Positions 44,879-56,089 of a DNA stretch of 64,000 bases are shown here, one piece after another. The stretch lies in contig MU404056.1 of assembly GCA_022695795.1 (NCBI GenBank), positions 186,001 through 250,000 on the forward strand, given 5' to 3'. Every line of letters begins with the position of its first letter. Within the stretch, counting starts at the first letter, position 1. A model generated the notes under the pieces. It made no database searches. It had not been told where the DNA came from and worked only from the letters and a program-made list of their open reading frames with translations. Made by a program: the position numbers and the translations under genes. This DNA is from Biscogniauxia marginata (Eukaryota > Ascomycota > Sordariomycetes > Xylariales > Xylariaceae).

Positions 44879-47800
44879 GGCCGTCGGTCGCGCGGTTGCG
44901 GAAGCTTTGTCTGGAGTTCAGATGTGGTGCATGGAGAAGATCCAATCGAGTTTGTCCGGGGGTCGAGGATCAGATCGATGTCATTTATTTGTTGACTTGG
45001 GGGGAAAAAAGCACCAGCAAGCTGGCAGCCCCGCAGTCGCCCGCTACGTCGGTACTTGCATTAAAGTACAGTTACCCGTGCCCGGGCACCTTGAGGAGCT
45101 TGGGCCAGTACCCACACATTACGGTACCTTAGGTATCCTCAGCTCAAGTGGGTCCCCTTTCTCGAACTCGAACATTAAACTACATGTACCTTATAGAAGT
45201 GAGGATAGAACAATGGCCTTGTCTATAGTTGACCTGAGACACCATTTCTCATCAATATTTCAAATCAATCAGCACCCAAGTCTAGATAGGTACCTATTTA
45301 TTATCTTCCAATTTGCAGTTGAAAACTTCTACCACTTTCAATTGTTCTGATTGATTCATGCAATTCAAAAAAGAGTGTACCTATCAGGTCCAACAAAACA
45401 ACAAAACATGCTACCTCTTTATCATCACTTATGGACAACCCGTTTCATAAGTATTTCCATGGGCTCCCGATACTTGTCACAATTGATGTTCCCTTTACCT
45501 TATTTAGCCCCGATTATCCCTTCTCTTCAGCCCTCAGGTCCTGTCCGAAATAGTCGGTGAAACCTTCGAACCTCGTTTTATCTCCGGTCAGCCAATCAAC
45601 AGGCCAGCCGATGACCGATAGGGAAGGTTTGGTCTCGCAATTCACAGCTCAACCCGGCCTTAGGTTAGCCTATTCGCTTTGTTCTGTCATACTAACTCCA
45701 TCATTAGCTCGTCACCTGTATTAATTTCAATTAAATAATATCTTATTTTCAATGTGCCCTCGAACGAATATAAGTTTGATCATCGCTAACTGTTTTTTAT
45801 CATTATTCATTTCATAACCTTTCATAACATAACTACATCAACAAAGACTACACCGAGGTGTTCTCATTACGTTCCTGTACGAGGTCTCCTCCTTGTTCTC
45901 TTTTATCATAAACATGTTTCCAGTAAGCCCGAAGCCCCCATCCTTAATGATTTTCCAAACCCCCAGATGGGATAGATATTCCATACAAGCATCGGTGCTC
46001 ATACCGTATCCACCCGTAAGACGACAGGCCTCTAAAAATCTTAGCTATGTCCTTATCCTCCACACTTTAGAATAGTCAGCTATTAAGGTCCTCAAGAACT
46101 CAGTCATGGGGTTTGAAAAAAGAATATTAGGCTTTAACAACGCTATACTATCGCTGGAAATCCTTAACGCTTCAAAGGAGCATTTCTCCTTTATGAGGCT
46201 CAAGCTCACTACCACCACCTCCCAATCCCAATGCAAACCTTAGTGGGTAAGCATCAACAAGGCCATTCTGAGAACAGCTAAACAAAAATAGAGATCCTCC
46301 AAGAGCAGTTTCTTTATTGCACAGAAAATGGTCTCTTTGTTTCTGGCCAACCATATGCCTGTCGTTCTCTTCGCCGCTCCAGGCCTTTGGAACAATCACG
46401 ACATTCACTTAGCGTTGAGAGGCTCTTGCCACCTTCGTTCACACAACTTTCCAGTCTATCTCCAAATACAGACAGTATCTAGATGCAATAAGTTAGACGT
46501 TTCTTGATTCCATGGTAGTTATTGCCTTCTTTTCAGAGCCTGTCGCTCATAATACGAATGGAAGTGAAAATGAGTAAATAGGTACCTATAGCCTTTCTTG
46601 CTAGCATCGTATTTGACTGAATACTCTACCATGGAGACATTTACTACGTTTACCTATCTGTACTTCTAACCGCCCTGAGCACTGTTCATCTTCTTCAGAA
46701 GCATGGCTACCTTATAGATTGATATCCTGTTTCCAGTAGGCCGACGTCAGCAGTGTAGATACTATAATAGAAATAAGACTTCACACTTTAACAAACTCTC
46801 GTTCTCGTAGTGTTTATATTAATTGGGCGTTATAAGAGTGGTTGTTCAAGTTGAAAGGTGAAGAATAAGAATTTTTTTTTAATTATTTATCTCCACTATA
46901 GAAACCAAGCGCGAAATAGTTGCGCTGCTCCATACAATTGTAGGACCATATAGGTAGACTAGTCCTAATAAAAGCCCGAGTTTTATTGTGTGGTTGATAG
47001 GAGACTTAATATTACGTAACATGTTTACATAGTAGGGGCTGAGTATGTCGAAGTATAACTACTTAGTAGAGTTTGAAAATTGTCAAAGGTTTTCAGTATC
47101 ATGTACCTAAGAATACCCTTTTCTTTGGCCTCTTTTTTGTAGTAAAACCAAAAACACAGGTCATTTCATCGGTTGATAATTATACTAGGCGCTGTTATAT
47201 AGATGTTAAGTATGTGCTAGGTAACTGACATGAAGTGTTTAAGTTACATATCAAACTTAACATGTATACTGCAGATTCTCGGAAGAAAATTGAAAATATG
47301 CTGGCTCACTGCGTAGCTTATTTGACCAATTATGTGACTATAAGTTATAAAAAGGGGTAAGTTGGAAGGGATTAGGCAGTAGATGCCTCTAAATGGATGT
47401 GACTTAATGCAGAAATCACCAAACCATATACGAAGACAACATGTAAGTACAAAGTCTTCGAGTTTCGTCCTGGCCATTAATGTGATAATCTCGGAAAGGG
47501 ATAGAGTCGGGCTCATCGCTTTCTATGACATATAGGACCGAGAGCTAAGGCTTCTCTATGAAGGCATAAAGGAACAACGTGATTGTGTTTTGTCTTTGGA
47601 GCTCGAAATAGACTTGTCCTCAAAGCAGATCACCTATTACTAATTGCCATGCCATATCAGTAGTGAAAGAGTCCGTAGGCGAAACAATTAACCTCTTCGT
47701 GTACAGCCTTTGTTTCTAAACAACCACCTAGTTCGGCAACAAGAACAAAGTCATCGTTAGACTACTCCATGCTAAACACTAGCATCGTCGCTTGGGGAGA

Positions 47801-48030
47801 GCATTTTCTGAGCTGACACCATTGATCTGATCATTATAAATAGGCCAAGTTCCCCGGCTCATGGTCTAACTTTCTTCTCGTCATCATCAGCACCAGCATC
47901 ACTGCTATCGCAACCACACCAACGCGAAAACTTTCAGAGCCCGCAAGAAACGCACACCCAACTTTCAAGTCAACAAAAGCTAAACAAACACCAAAGCCAA
48001 CAAGAAAAAAAAAGCCAACAGTGAAGCAAA
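44879..48030. other. 3.1-kb AT-rich intergenic region with possible decayed coding sequence
   Basis: Between CENP-W (-) and the unknown gene at 48031 (+). The DNA is more AT-rich than its surroundings. On the minus strand around 46236-45846 one frame stays open for over 60 codons on each side of one stop and looks protein-like, but I recognise no family. No complete gene is supported. Confidence 0.4.
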
Positions 48031-49689
48031 ATGGCTTCGTGTGTGGTTCGAGGATCTCGAGTCGCTCACGCCGAGGACCAAGCATTTCTTCCTCAGGGTG
48101 GATGGCCTTTCTACAAGCCCGACTCTCGAAGGAAGCCAGACCCAGTTGTCAAGAAGCTCGTTGAGGCCAACTGCGGAGACCCTATTCTCGCTCTGCAGTA
48201 TGCTCAGATTGGAAGCGAAGAGCAACTTGACCCTCGCGTTTTGGAGTGGGCTCTATTTTTTGAGCACCACAGCTCGCACAAACAGGACATGGTGTCCACG
48301 CCTCCCCAGTCTTTCCTCTCCCGGTTCTTCTCCGCCGACCCCGCCACCAAGCTCGAGGCTCAAGGAGAGATCGCCATCCAATATGATAATGGTCGAGCGA
48401 TCGTCCAGCCCATCTTTGGCCCGATCCGCAACCGTGAGTGGACTCTTATCAACGTTCACCGGAACAACGTCTACATCCCTGTGCTCGCTCGTATTGTGCC
48501 TCTCAACCCGCCTGTCACCGCCCACGCGGGCACTCCTAACGAGGCCTACTATGACCGCAGGGTTAGCGACCTGCTCATCTGCGATCCGTACTCCCCCGCG
48601 CACGTTGGTCCTGGTGGACAGGCTGCGGCTCGCGGAGCTCGTCGCGCTGATATTTACCGAGAGCTGACCGCCTTCTTCAACAACGGCTGCATCTTATTCG
48701 CCCCGAATGACCCTGCTTTCAACCGTGTTGTGATGACGGGCCTGCTTCCCGAGCCCGAGGTCTACAACACCGGCTCGATTGCGTACGGTATTAGCGTTGA
48801 GCTTCTTCGGCGTCTTCGCGGCCTCGCCTGGAACCGCCGGTATGCCGGTCCGGGCTACGTCGAGGATTTCAACAACACTGTCTTCCTTCCTTTCAACCAG
48901 GAGTACTCCTACCAGAAGTGGCTGAGCCAGATGCGGGGCGCAATTGCAAACCGCGCTGTCGAGCTCTCCCAGCACAAGACTCGTATTGCTGTTGAGATCC
49001 CCGGCCAGGGAACGAACCATCGGGACGACCTTCTCAACCCGATCCTTACTGGTCACGGCATTCTGCAGGATCTCCCTGATGAGCGGGCTGTATCCGCCTC
49101 CGACGGCGTACCCCAAATCTTTATCACCATTGTGGCGACCGGCCCGCCGGCCCCTATTGTCGACCCCGGAAACTCTGACATTGGCTCCAGCAACGGCAGC
49201 AGCCACAGCGGAAGCGACCACGGCGGCGGCGGCGGCAGCGACGGGGGCAGTGACGGGGGCAGTGATGAGGGTGGCGATGATGGCTACCCTCCAACCTCAC
49301 CATCTCATGTTAGCACTGAATCGCCAACCGATATCGAATCGCCACCCTCTCCCAATGGCGGCCAGGACACTGAAGTAGAAGTAGAACCAGTCGATGATGG
49401 TAGCGGAGAAGACTATTTCAGCTCGTCTAGCGAGAATAACGACGGCGGCGACGAAATGGAGGGCGTAGAAATTGGCAATGACGTCGATTACCCGATTGAT
49501 CCCTACAGCGAGAGCGAAGGCTTCAACGGCAGTATTGACGCTGGTAGCAGCGTGAGCTCAAATTCCGACTCCAAGAAGCGGCCTCGCAGCGACGACGATG
49601 GCACTGATGATGATGATCACCCGACCAAGAAGGTGAAGAACGGCACCACTATCACTTATAACGGAATAAGGTCGTTTTACTCTTCTTGA
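48031..49689 (+). CDS. Unrecognised protein with acidic, NLS-bearing tail
   Basis: Single exon, 552 residues. I do not recognise the family. Residues 1 to about 370 look globular: RVLEWALFFEHHSSH, then REWTLINVHRNNVYIPVLARIV, SDLLICDPYSP and LTAFFNNGCILFAPND. That strand order (W-x-L-x-x-V, then D-P-Y) faintly recalls Ulp1/C48 cysteine proteases, but the catalytic His is not in place, so this is only a hint. From about 375 the chain is low-complexity Gly/Ser/Asp/Glu, with a bipartite-type nuclear signal near the end (KKRPRSDDDGTDDDDHPTKKVK). Codon use is strongly GC-biased despite an AT-rich neighbourhood, which argues for an expressed gene. There are no introns. Confidence 0.75.
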   Translation: MASCVVRGSRVAHAEDQAFLPQGGWPFYKPDSRRKPDPVVKKLVEANCGDPILALQYAQIGSEEQLDPRVLEWALFFEHHSSHKQDMVSTPPQSFLSRFFSADPATKLEAQGEIAIQYDNGRAIVQPIFGPIRNREWTLINVHRNNVYIPVLARIVPLNPPVTAHAGTPNEAYYDRRVSDLLICDPYSPAHVGPGGQAAARGARRADIYRELTAFFNNGCILFAPNDPAFNRVVMTGLLPEPEVYNTGSIAYGISVELLRRLRGLAWNRRYAGPGYVEDFNNTVFLPFNQEYSYQKWLSQMRGAIANRAVELSQHKTRIAVEIPGQGTNHRDDLLNPILTGHGILQDLPDERAVSASDGVPQIFITIVATGPPAPIVDPGNSDIGSSNGSSHSGSDHGGGGGSDGGSDGGSDEGGDDGYPPTSPSHVSTESPTDIESPPSPNGGQDTEVEVEPVDDGSGEDYFSSSSENNDGGDEMEGVEIGNDVDYPIDPYSESEGFNGSIDAGSSVSSNSDSKKRPRSDDDGTDDDDHPTKKVKNGTTITYNGIRSFYSS

Positions 49690-51720
49690 GAAAACACAAC
49701 CCCAACCCCCCAGACCGGAACCAAGACTGACGAACACAATGCAGAGATGGAGGAGAAGCTGAATACTAAAACAAATTAGCGGACCGGAGCCAGATTGACA
49801 CGAATCTCGAAAAGCTACGTTCCCCCCCTTTTTTTCTTTTCATCTTTTCCCCCTCTTTTCCCTTGTCATCCCTTGTTTCTTGTTTACATCCGCAGGTAAG
49901 TTCTTATAATATGTTTTTTCAAGAACTACCACCACTGAAAAAGTCATGTTTCAAAAGTTTATGTTTACCATGTTTATGTTTCAGTTAGCTTAACACGGGT
50001 ATGTTAGTTATTTCCTAATAAAAATCCTTGCTTAAACAAAAAAAAAAACAGTTTGATTGTCCTTAATGCGTGAAATGCTCATGTGAATGTAATGCTTTAT
50101 GATAAATAGGAGTAGGCAGTAGGAAGTGAAGCCATGGACAGAGAGAACTGATAGATTAACATAACGGATCTGAGTGACTGCCATCACTTGACTTGTGCCT
50201 CGGCTAACCATACCATAATCAAATTAGCTTACTAACGATGCAATATGCTTGAATTTCCTCAAGCTTTCCCTGAGAATTTTTAGATGTCTATCCACGAAGT
50301 CACAAAGAAACGGGTACCATTGTACCGGGACTAGACGACAGTAAGAAAGCAAAAGCAAAAGCAAAAACAAAAACACCAAATGCCACTGTTAAAAGCCCAA
50401 AACACTCAACTCCCAGCTGTGAGAGGATGGCAAGTCTCTTTCTACCTTTTCATATCGTCGACGACGAAGACAAAGGGAATTGCAAAATGATAAAGCAGGG
50501 TATCTACACATAGCATCTGCTATCCTGCATGTTCACATCCCACAGATGCACAGAGTAGGTAGAAATTGCACACACCTTGGAATAGAACATCCATACTTAT
50601 GAACAGGCCCCTATTATCATCTACAGTCCTATGACTAGCCTCTATTTACATGCGCATATACCATTACAAAGGGGGCTCGAAGGACATTTGTGAAAAGATG
50701 TGCAAAAGTTACATACGTCAGCCGTATTACCAAACACCATTGCTGTTAGTTATATAGTACCCCTGCCGCCTTAAACCACAACGCCTTGTGAATAGGCGGG
50801 CCTTGGCCTAGCCAAGTTCACATTTGCAATGCAAAACAAATAAGAAGATTTCAGTGATTTTTGCTTGGCACTCTGCAGTGGACACCCACACAATAATACT
50901 GACTAAGTGGTAAGACTTGAAGCCCTATTTGCCGACTTCATATAAACTTGTGATGTTGTTAGCCCTAACTCCCAGACTTGACCCTCATATGGTTGTTAGC
51001 TATGAATAATTGCCAGCGAATCGCAAACCATTATGTGGTACTATTTACTTTCCATACATGTATCTACACTTGTATAGTCGCCGACTTACATAGTAGTCAT
51101 CAACCCCCCAATAGTTCACATAACCCTTATGCCCTACATAGCATACCCGCAACTCTTAGAGTTGTATACTCGCCGACTATTATTCCCCTCTGTACCTGCC
51201 GACTCTTGTACTCTTATATACTCGCCAACTATAAATCGTCAGGCAAATAATCTAACATTCACTGGGTGAATATGTAGGGCGGGTACACACCTGTATGAGT
51301 AACTACTTCATCCAGTTCTTTTTCTCCCCTTCGCCTGACCCCTACAATAACTACCCTACCTGCCCATGACAAGGCACTTCTACTCCACTACTCCCCCGTG
51401 GATTCTACCCTCCCTCAAGTACCTACACCGAGTGCTCTCGTGACTCGCATTCCATCACTCTATAGGGCTGTCGATTTCCTTCAACCCTAACTCTCTCCCA
51501 CACACACACACACACACACACACTCCACCACATTTTCTTTTCTTTCCTGTTTTCAACCACGGAAAGCAGCCCTCCCACCATACGCATCACCCACCATTCC
51601 TGCACCTTTGGCCTCCCCCCAATAACCTACACCAACCAGCACCACCACAGGGTTCCTCCATCTTCTTCTTCTTCTGCCCCGTCAGCAGCTTGACTAGCTA
51701 CTAACACGTCTCTGCCCATC
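49690..51720. other. 2-kb intergenic region with short repeats
   Basis: No gene is supported. It holds an AAAGC/AAAAC-rich run near 50345-50372, four related GTATAnTCGCCGAC-like units between 51072 and 51230, and a (CA)n microsatellite at 51499-51523 in the presumed 5' region of the next gene. Confidence 0.45.
51499..51523. repeat. (CA)n microsatellite
   Basis: About twelve CA units, 200 bp before the SRR1-like start codon. Confidence 0.9.
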
Positions 51721-53590
51721 ATGTCGGACCAACAGGTAGAGCAGATGCAACAGGACATGATACGATTCATCGAGGCTCTCCTGGAGAACTTGGAGCGGTC
51801 CAACGCTGAAGCCGTCGCGGTCCAGGCTCGCATCCAGGCTCTCTACGACGAAGGAAAGCCTTTCTACAGCAAAGAAATATTCGCCGATGTCGAGAAACAA
51901 CTTGAGTCAATCGACATGGCGCAACCTCTACCGACTATTACCTACAAGGGCGTAGATGAGAGTCAGGTTACGCAGGTTCTCCGGGCGACATGCCCTTATC
52001 ATCCTGCCATGTGAGTGTTTCCGTGTCCCAGGGCCGTCACTTATTCTGCTTCATCTTCATCTTCATATTCTTGATCTGCTCTATCTCTCTGTGTCTTTCT
52101 TTTCTTTTTCTTTTTTAAAACTTGTCCATTTACCGGGGGATTTTTGAATTCCCCGACAACTTCCCTCATTCGTATACCGTGCGTCTGACGAGTGCTAATG
52201 AATGTGTTAATAGGATGGTAAATGTCAAGGTCAGGACCTACCAGGATATGATTAACCAGGTTGCCTACAACTGGAACAATGCCGTCCGCGCTGCCGCAAT
52301 GGCTCCCATCACTTTTAAGACTCTTGTAGACATCCTTTTGGCCGACGAAGACGAGGACGAAGACGGCGAGTCCGACGGGGACTCGGAGGAGAAGGGAATG
52401 GACTACTGGGAGGATCAGTTCGACGACATCATTTCCACCTGGATCCACGGCCCCGAGTTCGCGAGGCTCATCTTGCTCCTCAGGGCTTGCGGGGACAAGA
52501 TCAATTCTGTGGACAAGATCGTCTGCTTTGGCCTCGGTTACTTCACCTCCGATGAGAATACTCGCAGACGTGGCAGCCGCTGTTCCGTCCAGTACGTAGC
52601 TGCTCTCGTGGTCTGCGAGTTCATCAAAATCAAAACCGGAAGAAGAGTTCCGAGTAAGTAACTTGTAAAGTTCTTTGTTATCTCTTGTATCCTGTCTCGA
52701 GAAATAGGACTTGCCTGTCCTGTTCTGGTTTGTCTTATGAGTCTTCAGCTCAGGACAGGGATGAGTTAGTTCAAACACGATAACTAGTAGTTGCTAACTC
52801 TACATGTCGCAGTCTTTTCGCAGGAGCCGTATGCCGACGACATCACTATAGACATCTTGGAGGATCATGGCATCAACACCTATGTTGGCAGCCGTCGATT
52901 TACTCACGGCTACATCGACGTGGACGACAACACCCTCGTCATCTCCATTTTCCCCACGGTGCCCGTTCGCTCTGTTATTGCAGACATCGCTCGACCGGTC
53001 ATTATGATTTGTGCCGGCTATTTCAGGGATGGTGAGCAACAGGAGACGGCGTTTTGGCAAAGATGTGGTTTCCAGGCGACGTAAGTTACCCATCACGACC
53101 TACATCGTTTTACTCTTCCTGCCTTAGTTTCTCTAATCTATTTTTTTCCTCTTCTTATGACGCTAAATGCTGACTTATTTCAATACAGCCCTCCCACCGT
53201 GAGTTCATTTTGGAGTTCTTTATTGCCTTTTATAGCCTGTCTCGGGAGTAGAACCTGCCTCTTCTGGCTCGTCGTATGAACATTTGCTCCCGAGACATGT
53301 TGCATGGGTTAAAATAAGTCCAACTATATATTACCAATTACTGACTCCTTTTTCTGCAGTTTGATCCGGCTCTCCCCCGAGTCGTAGCCATGCTTCGGAA
53401 CGACTACCTCGAGGCCCCGTTCGTTCGTGAGATGTATGAGGAGCAGCCGGACATCCCGTTTGCGCGAATCTTCATCTACGTCCGCAAGGATAAGGATGGA
53501 GATGCTAAGGACAAGGATCGAGAGGTTGAGGGTAAGAGCAAGCAGGTTGAGGGCAAAGCCCAAGACGCCGGCGACGAGACCCAGGTCTAG
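51721..53590 (+). CDS. SRR1-like domain protein
   Basis: Five exons (51721-52010, 52214-52653, 52813-53080, 53189-53198, 53360-53590) give 412 residues. After a helical N-terminal region (MSDQQVEQMQQDMIRFIEALL), the SRR1-like domain spans roughly residues 190-335: VDKIVCFGLGYF, QYVAALVVCEFI, IFSQEPYADDITIDILEDHGI, IDVDDNTLVISIFPTVPVRSVIADIARP. The family is named after Arabidopsis SRR1; the fungal role is not known. The tail is Lys/Glu/Asp-rich. The fourth exon is a 10-nt microexon; skipping it produces a stop soon after. Introns 2 and 4 resemble each other and are annotated separately. The second exon contains an acidic insert (DEDEDEDGESDGDSEE). Confidence 0.78.
52654..52812 (+). repeat. 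Intron 2 of the SRR1-like gene, possible introner-like element
   Basis: 159 nt, GTAAGT...CGCAG. It aligns along its whole length with intron 4 of the same gene (161 nt), sharing AGTTCTTT, CCTGTCTCG, TTCTGG and TATGA blocks in the same order. A perfect 9-bp inverted repeat (52714-52722 with 52751-52759) would form a hairpin. Similar-length, structured, mutually similar introns are the hallmark of introner-like elements. Confidence 0.5.
53199..53359 (+). repeat. Intron 4 of the SRR1-like gene, possible introner-like element
   Basis: 161 nt, GTGAGT...TGCAG. It has a perfect 11-bp inverted repeat (53238-53248 with 53287-53297), at a position equivalent to the hairpin region of intron 2. The flanking introns 1 and 3 of the gene do not show this similarity. 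Confidence 0.5.
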
Positions 53591-54856
53591 TTCGCATATC
53601 GGACTTGACCTACCTTTTTTCTGGTCATTCCCATTCCGGAGACATACCATTTCCATGAACATCAACCTTCATGGACATCATCTTTCGTGGACATCCAGGG
53701 AATTCGGAATTCATTCCATAGGGCCTAGGCTTAGGTCACGGACACACACGCGGATACACACATCATGAATGCAACAAAGTTTGCGCTGTAAAATGGCCTC
53801 GGCCTTTTTCCTTTTCTTCTTCTTCTCCCGACTAAGGCCCAAGACCGCTCCAAAATAACTCGGAAGGAACTTGTGTATTTGAACGTGATATCCGCCACAG
53901 TAAACTAGTAAGTCTCTTGTAATTGTACCATATGTGGATGCTGATCACGGTACCTTCGAACGGTGTCTGTCATCAGACCTAGGTCGATATATCAAATATC
54001 CTCGACGCTTCTAAACCCTTCATACCAAGCTCCCACCCCCCATGCTCACATCTTGCTCTCCTGGGAACTGCAAAGAAATCCTGATTAGAAGGTTGAGGAC
54101 AATAAATATTCGTCAGGACACACGCCATACTGACCTGCAGGCCGGATCACCTTGTAGGTCTTTCAACGCACACGTAAGAAAATAAGTCTGTTCAATTTCA
54201 ATTCCAAGATACATCCCGTGTCTAGCAGACAAGTGGGAAGAATTGTCGTGTCGTCACGCCAATTTTTATTTGGAAGCAGCGGGATACAGCACCTAGTTAT
54301 AGCTAGCTGAAGGGAATTTCTTGCCCCCAAGATTCTAACCTCTTACTTCATGACGACACCTGGAGGTCCGGCGTGTAGCATATCGGTTCCATGATAGCTA
54401 TTATACGAAAGGTCCAGTAAAATTCAAATTCCACTTCTACCCAATTTCCCAAGCTCACACGATTTCTCTTCTCTCCTAAATCTTCTTGAAAGGTTTAGAG
54501 ACGTGTAGGACCTCAATAATAACATCTTCGGTCCTAATATTTTCTAGACCTCATATTAATATTAGTATAGAGGTAACGAGTCCATAAGATGTAGATATAC
54601 ATAGTAGTTCCCCTTTCAGGCCACAGTTCAACCACAGTAATTAACACGGTACGTGCTACCGACCAATCAACCAATCAAATCCCACCTCACCACCGTCTTC
54701 TCATACACACCTACCTGCATACATATCATCGCTACCACCTCACCTCACCTCAACTTCACCAACTCTGCACACCACCAGTACAAATATAAAGCGCACCGCC
54801 TTAGATACCATAATAACAACAACAACAATAAACAAACAGACAACAACGATGACAAC
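53591..54856. other. Intergenic, SRR1-like to SWIM gene
   Basis: 1.27 kb, AT-rich. The frame leading into the SWIM gene is open from 54653 but reads as low-complexity leader. No gene or element is recognised. Confidence 0.5.
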
Positions 54857-55936
54857 ATGGCCTCAACCCTGCCCACGCCCCGCGCCCTACTAACCTCCCT
54901 CTTCGACACTCTAACCTCGGCCCCCATCCCCCCGGACGCCCAACCGCAGGCGCAAAACCCCCAGTCTCTAAGCCGGAGCCAAGACCCGGGAACCGGGACA
55001 GGACCAAGGAAACCCCAACCGGACGCAAACCCCCTGCGTCTCATCCCGGCCTCCCACCGGCCCCTCCTCACCACCCTCCACGCCATATACCCCTCGACGC
55101 TGCTCCCCGCGCTCGACCTCCTCGACCGGGGCCTCGTGACGCGGATCGTGGTGGTGGCGCAGCCACCGTCGACTCCCTCCCCCTCTTCTTCCCTCCCAGC
55201 TCGCACTCCGCACCAGGGACCCCAAGGCCCAGGCCCAGGCCCAGGACCACAACCACTCCCAAGCACGGACGACAGCTCCCCAAGCTCAACCCCCGAATCA
55301 GCAGCATCAAGCCCGACCTTCCACCTCGTCCGGTCCGCCCAGCCGCCCCCCCGCCGCGGGCGCCATCATCAACCCCCGCCGGACCCGCGAGGAGTCGGAG
55401 CGGGAGCGGGAGCGGGAGCGGGAGCGGGAGCAGCCGCGCACCACCACCGGGGCAAGCACTACGTCGTGCGCCTGTCGTCCTGGAGCTGCACGTGCGCCGC
55501 GTTCGCGTTCGCCGCGTTCCCCGCCCCTGCCCCCGCCCCTGCCCCCCTTTCTCTCCCACTCCCACTCCCTCTCCCTCTCCCTCCCACCCCCACACGTCTT
55601 AACACCACCCATACCCACACCCACACCCACACCCACACCCACAACAGCAAAAACAACAACTACACAATCCATCCCGCTCCCGTCCATACAGCGCACCCCC
55701 CACCACCACCACCAGCAAGACACCAAAACTGGTCCTTCGGCGGTCTGAGCTCCGACGGCGCAGAAGCGGAAACGAGCGCCGCCGGTAGCGGTAGCGGTAG
55801 CGGTAGTGGCGTCCCCTGCTGCAAGCATCTCCTCGCGTGCGTGCTAGCGGAGCGGTGGGCCGGGCTGCTGGGCGGGTACGTGGGGGAGAGGGTCGTGAGC
55901 CGGGAGGAAGGGGCCGGGCTGGTGGCCGATATCTAG
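54857..55936 (+). CDS. sws1: SWIM zinc-finger protein, SWS1/ZSWIM7-like (Shu complex)
   Basis: Single exon, 359 residues from MASTLPTPRALL. The segment LLTTLHAIYPSTLLPALDLLDRGLVTRIV and the finger SWSCTCAAFAF ... CCKHLLACVLAERWAG match the SWS1/Shu2 type of SWIM domain (C-x-C-x(n)-C-x-H), which partners Rad51 paralogues in homologous recombination. Zinc ligands would be Cys211, Cys213, Cys322 and His324. The spacer of 108 residues is far longer than the short spacer of relatives and is built of repeats: PAPAPAP, PLPLPLPLP, HTHTHTHT, poly-Pro, GSGSGSGS. Further repeats (GPGPGP, GAGAGAGA) precede the finger. All are multiples of three, so the frame is kept. Upstream in-frame ATG/CTG codons exist but read as low-complexity sequence. 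Confidence 0.75.
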   Translation: MASTLPTPRALLTSLFDTLTSAPIPPDAQPQAQNPQSLSRSQDPGTGTGPRKPQPDANPLRLIPASHRPLLTTLHAIYPSTLLPALDLLDRGLVTRIVVVAQPPSTPSPSSSLPARTPHQGPQGPGPGPGPQPLPSTDDSSPSSTPESAASSPTFHLVRSAQPPPRRGRHHQPPPDPRGVGAGAGAGAGAGAAAHHHRGKHYVVRLSSWSCTCAAFAFAAFPAPAPAPAPLSLPLPLPLPLPPTPTRLNTTHTHTHTHTHTHNSKNNNYTIHPAPVHTAHPPPPPPARHQNWSFGGLSSDGAEAETSAAGSGSGSGSGVPCCKHLLACVLAERWAGLLGGYVGERVVSREEGAGLVADI

Positions 55937-56047
55937 AGAGTCCCTCCTCCCAGCTTTCAGCCCCGAGCCCCCGAGCCCCCGAGTCCCGAGTCCCGAGCCC
56001 CATCTATGGCAAGTTATGTACCTAGTTGAGGGTCATTACGTGGTCAC

Positions 56048-56089
<42 letters not shown>

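Noticed and set aside
44784..45350. 188-codon plus-strand frame
   Set aside because: Its start is the antisense of CENP-W exon 1 and the rest has no signature.
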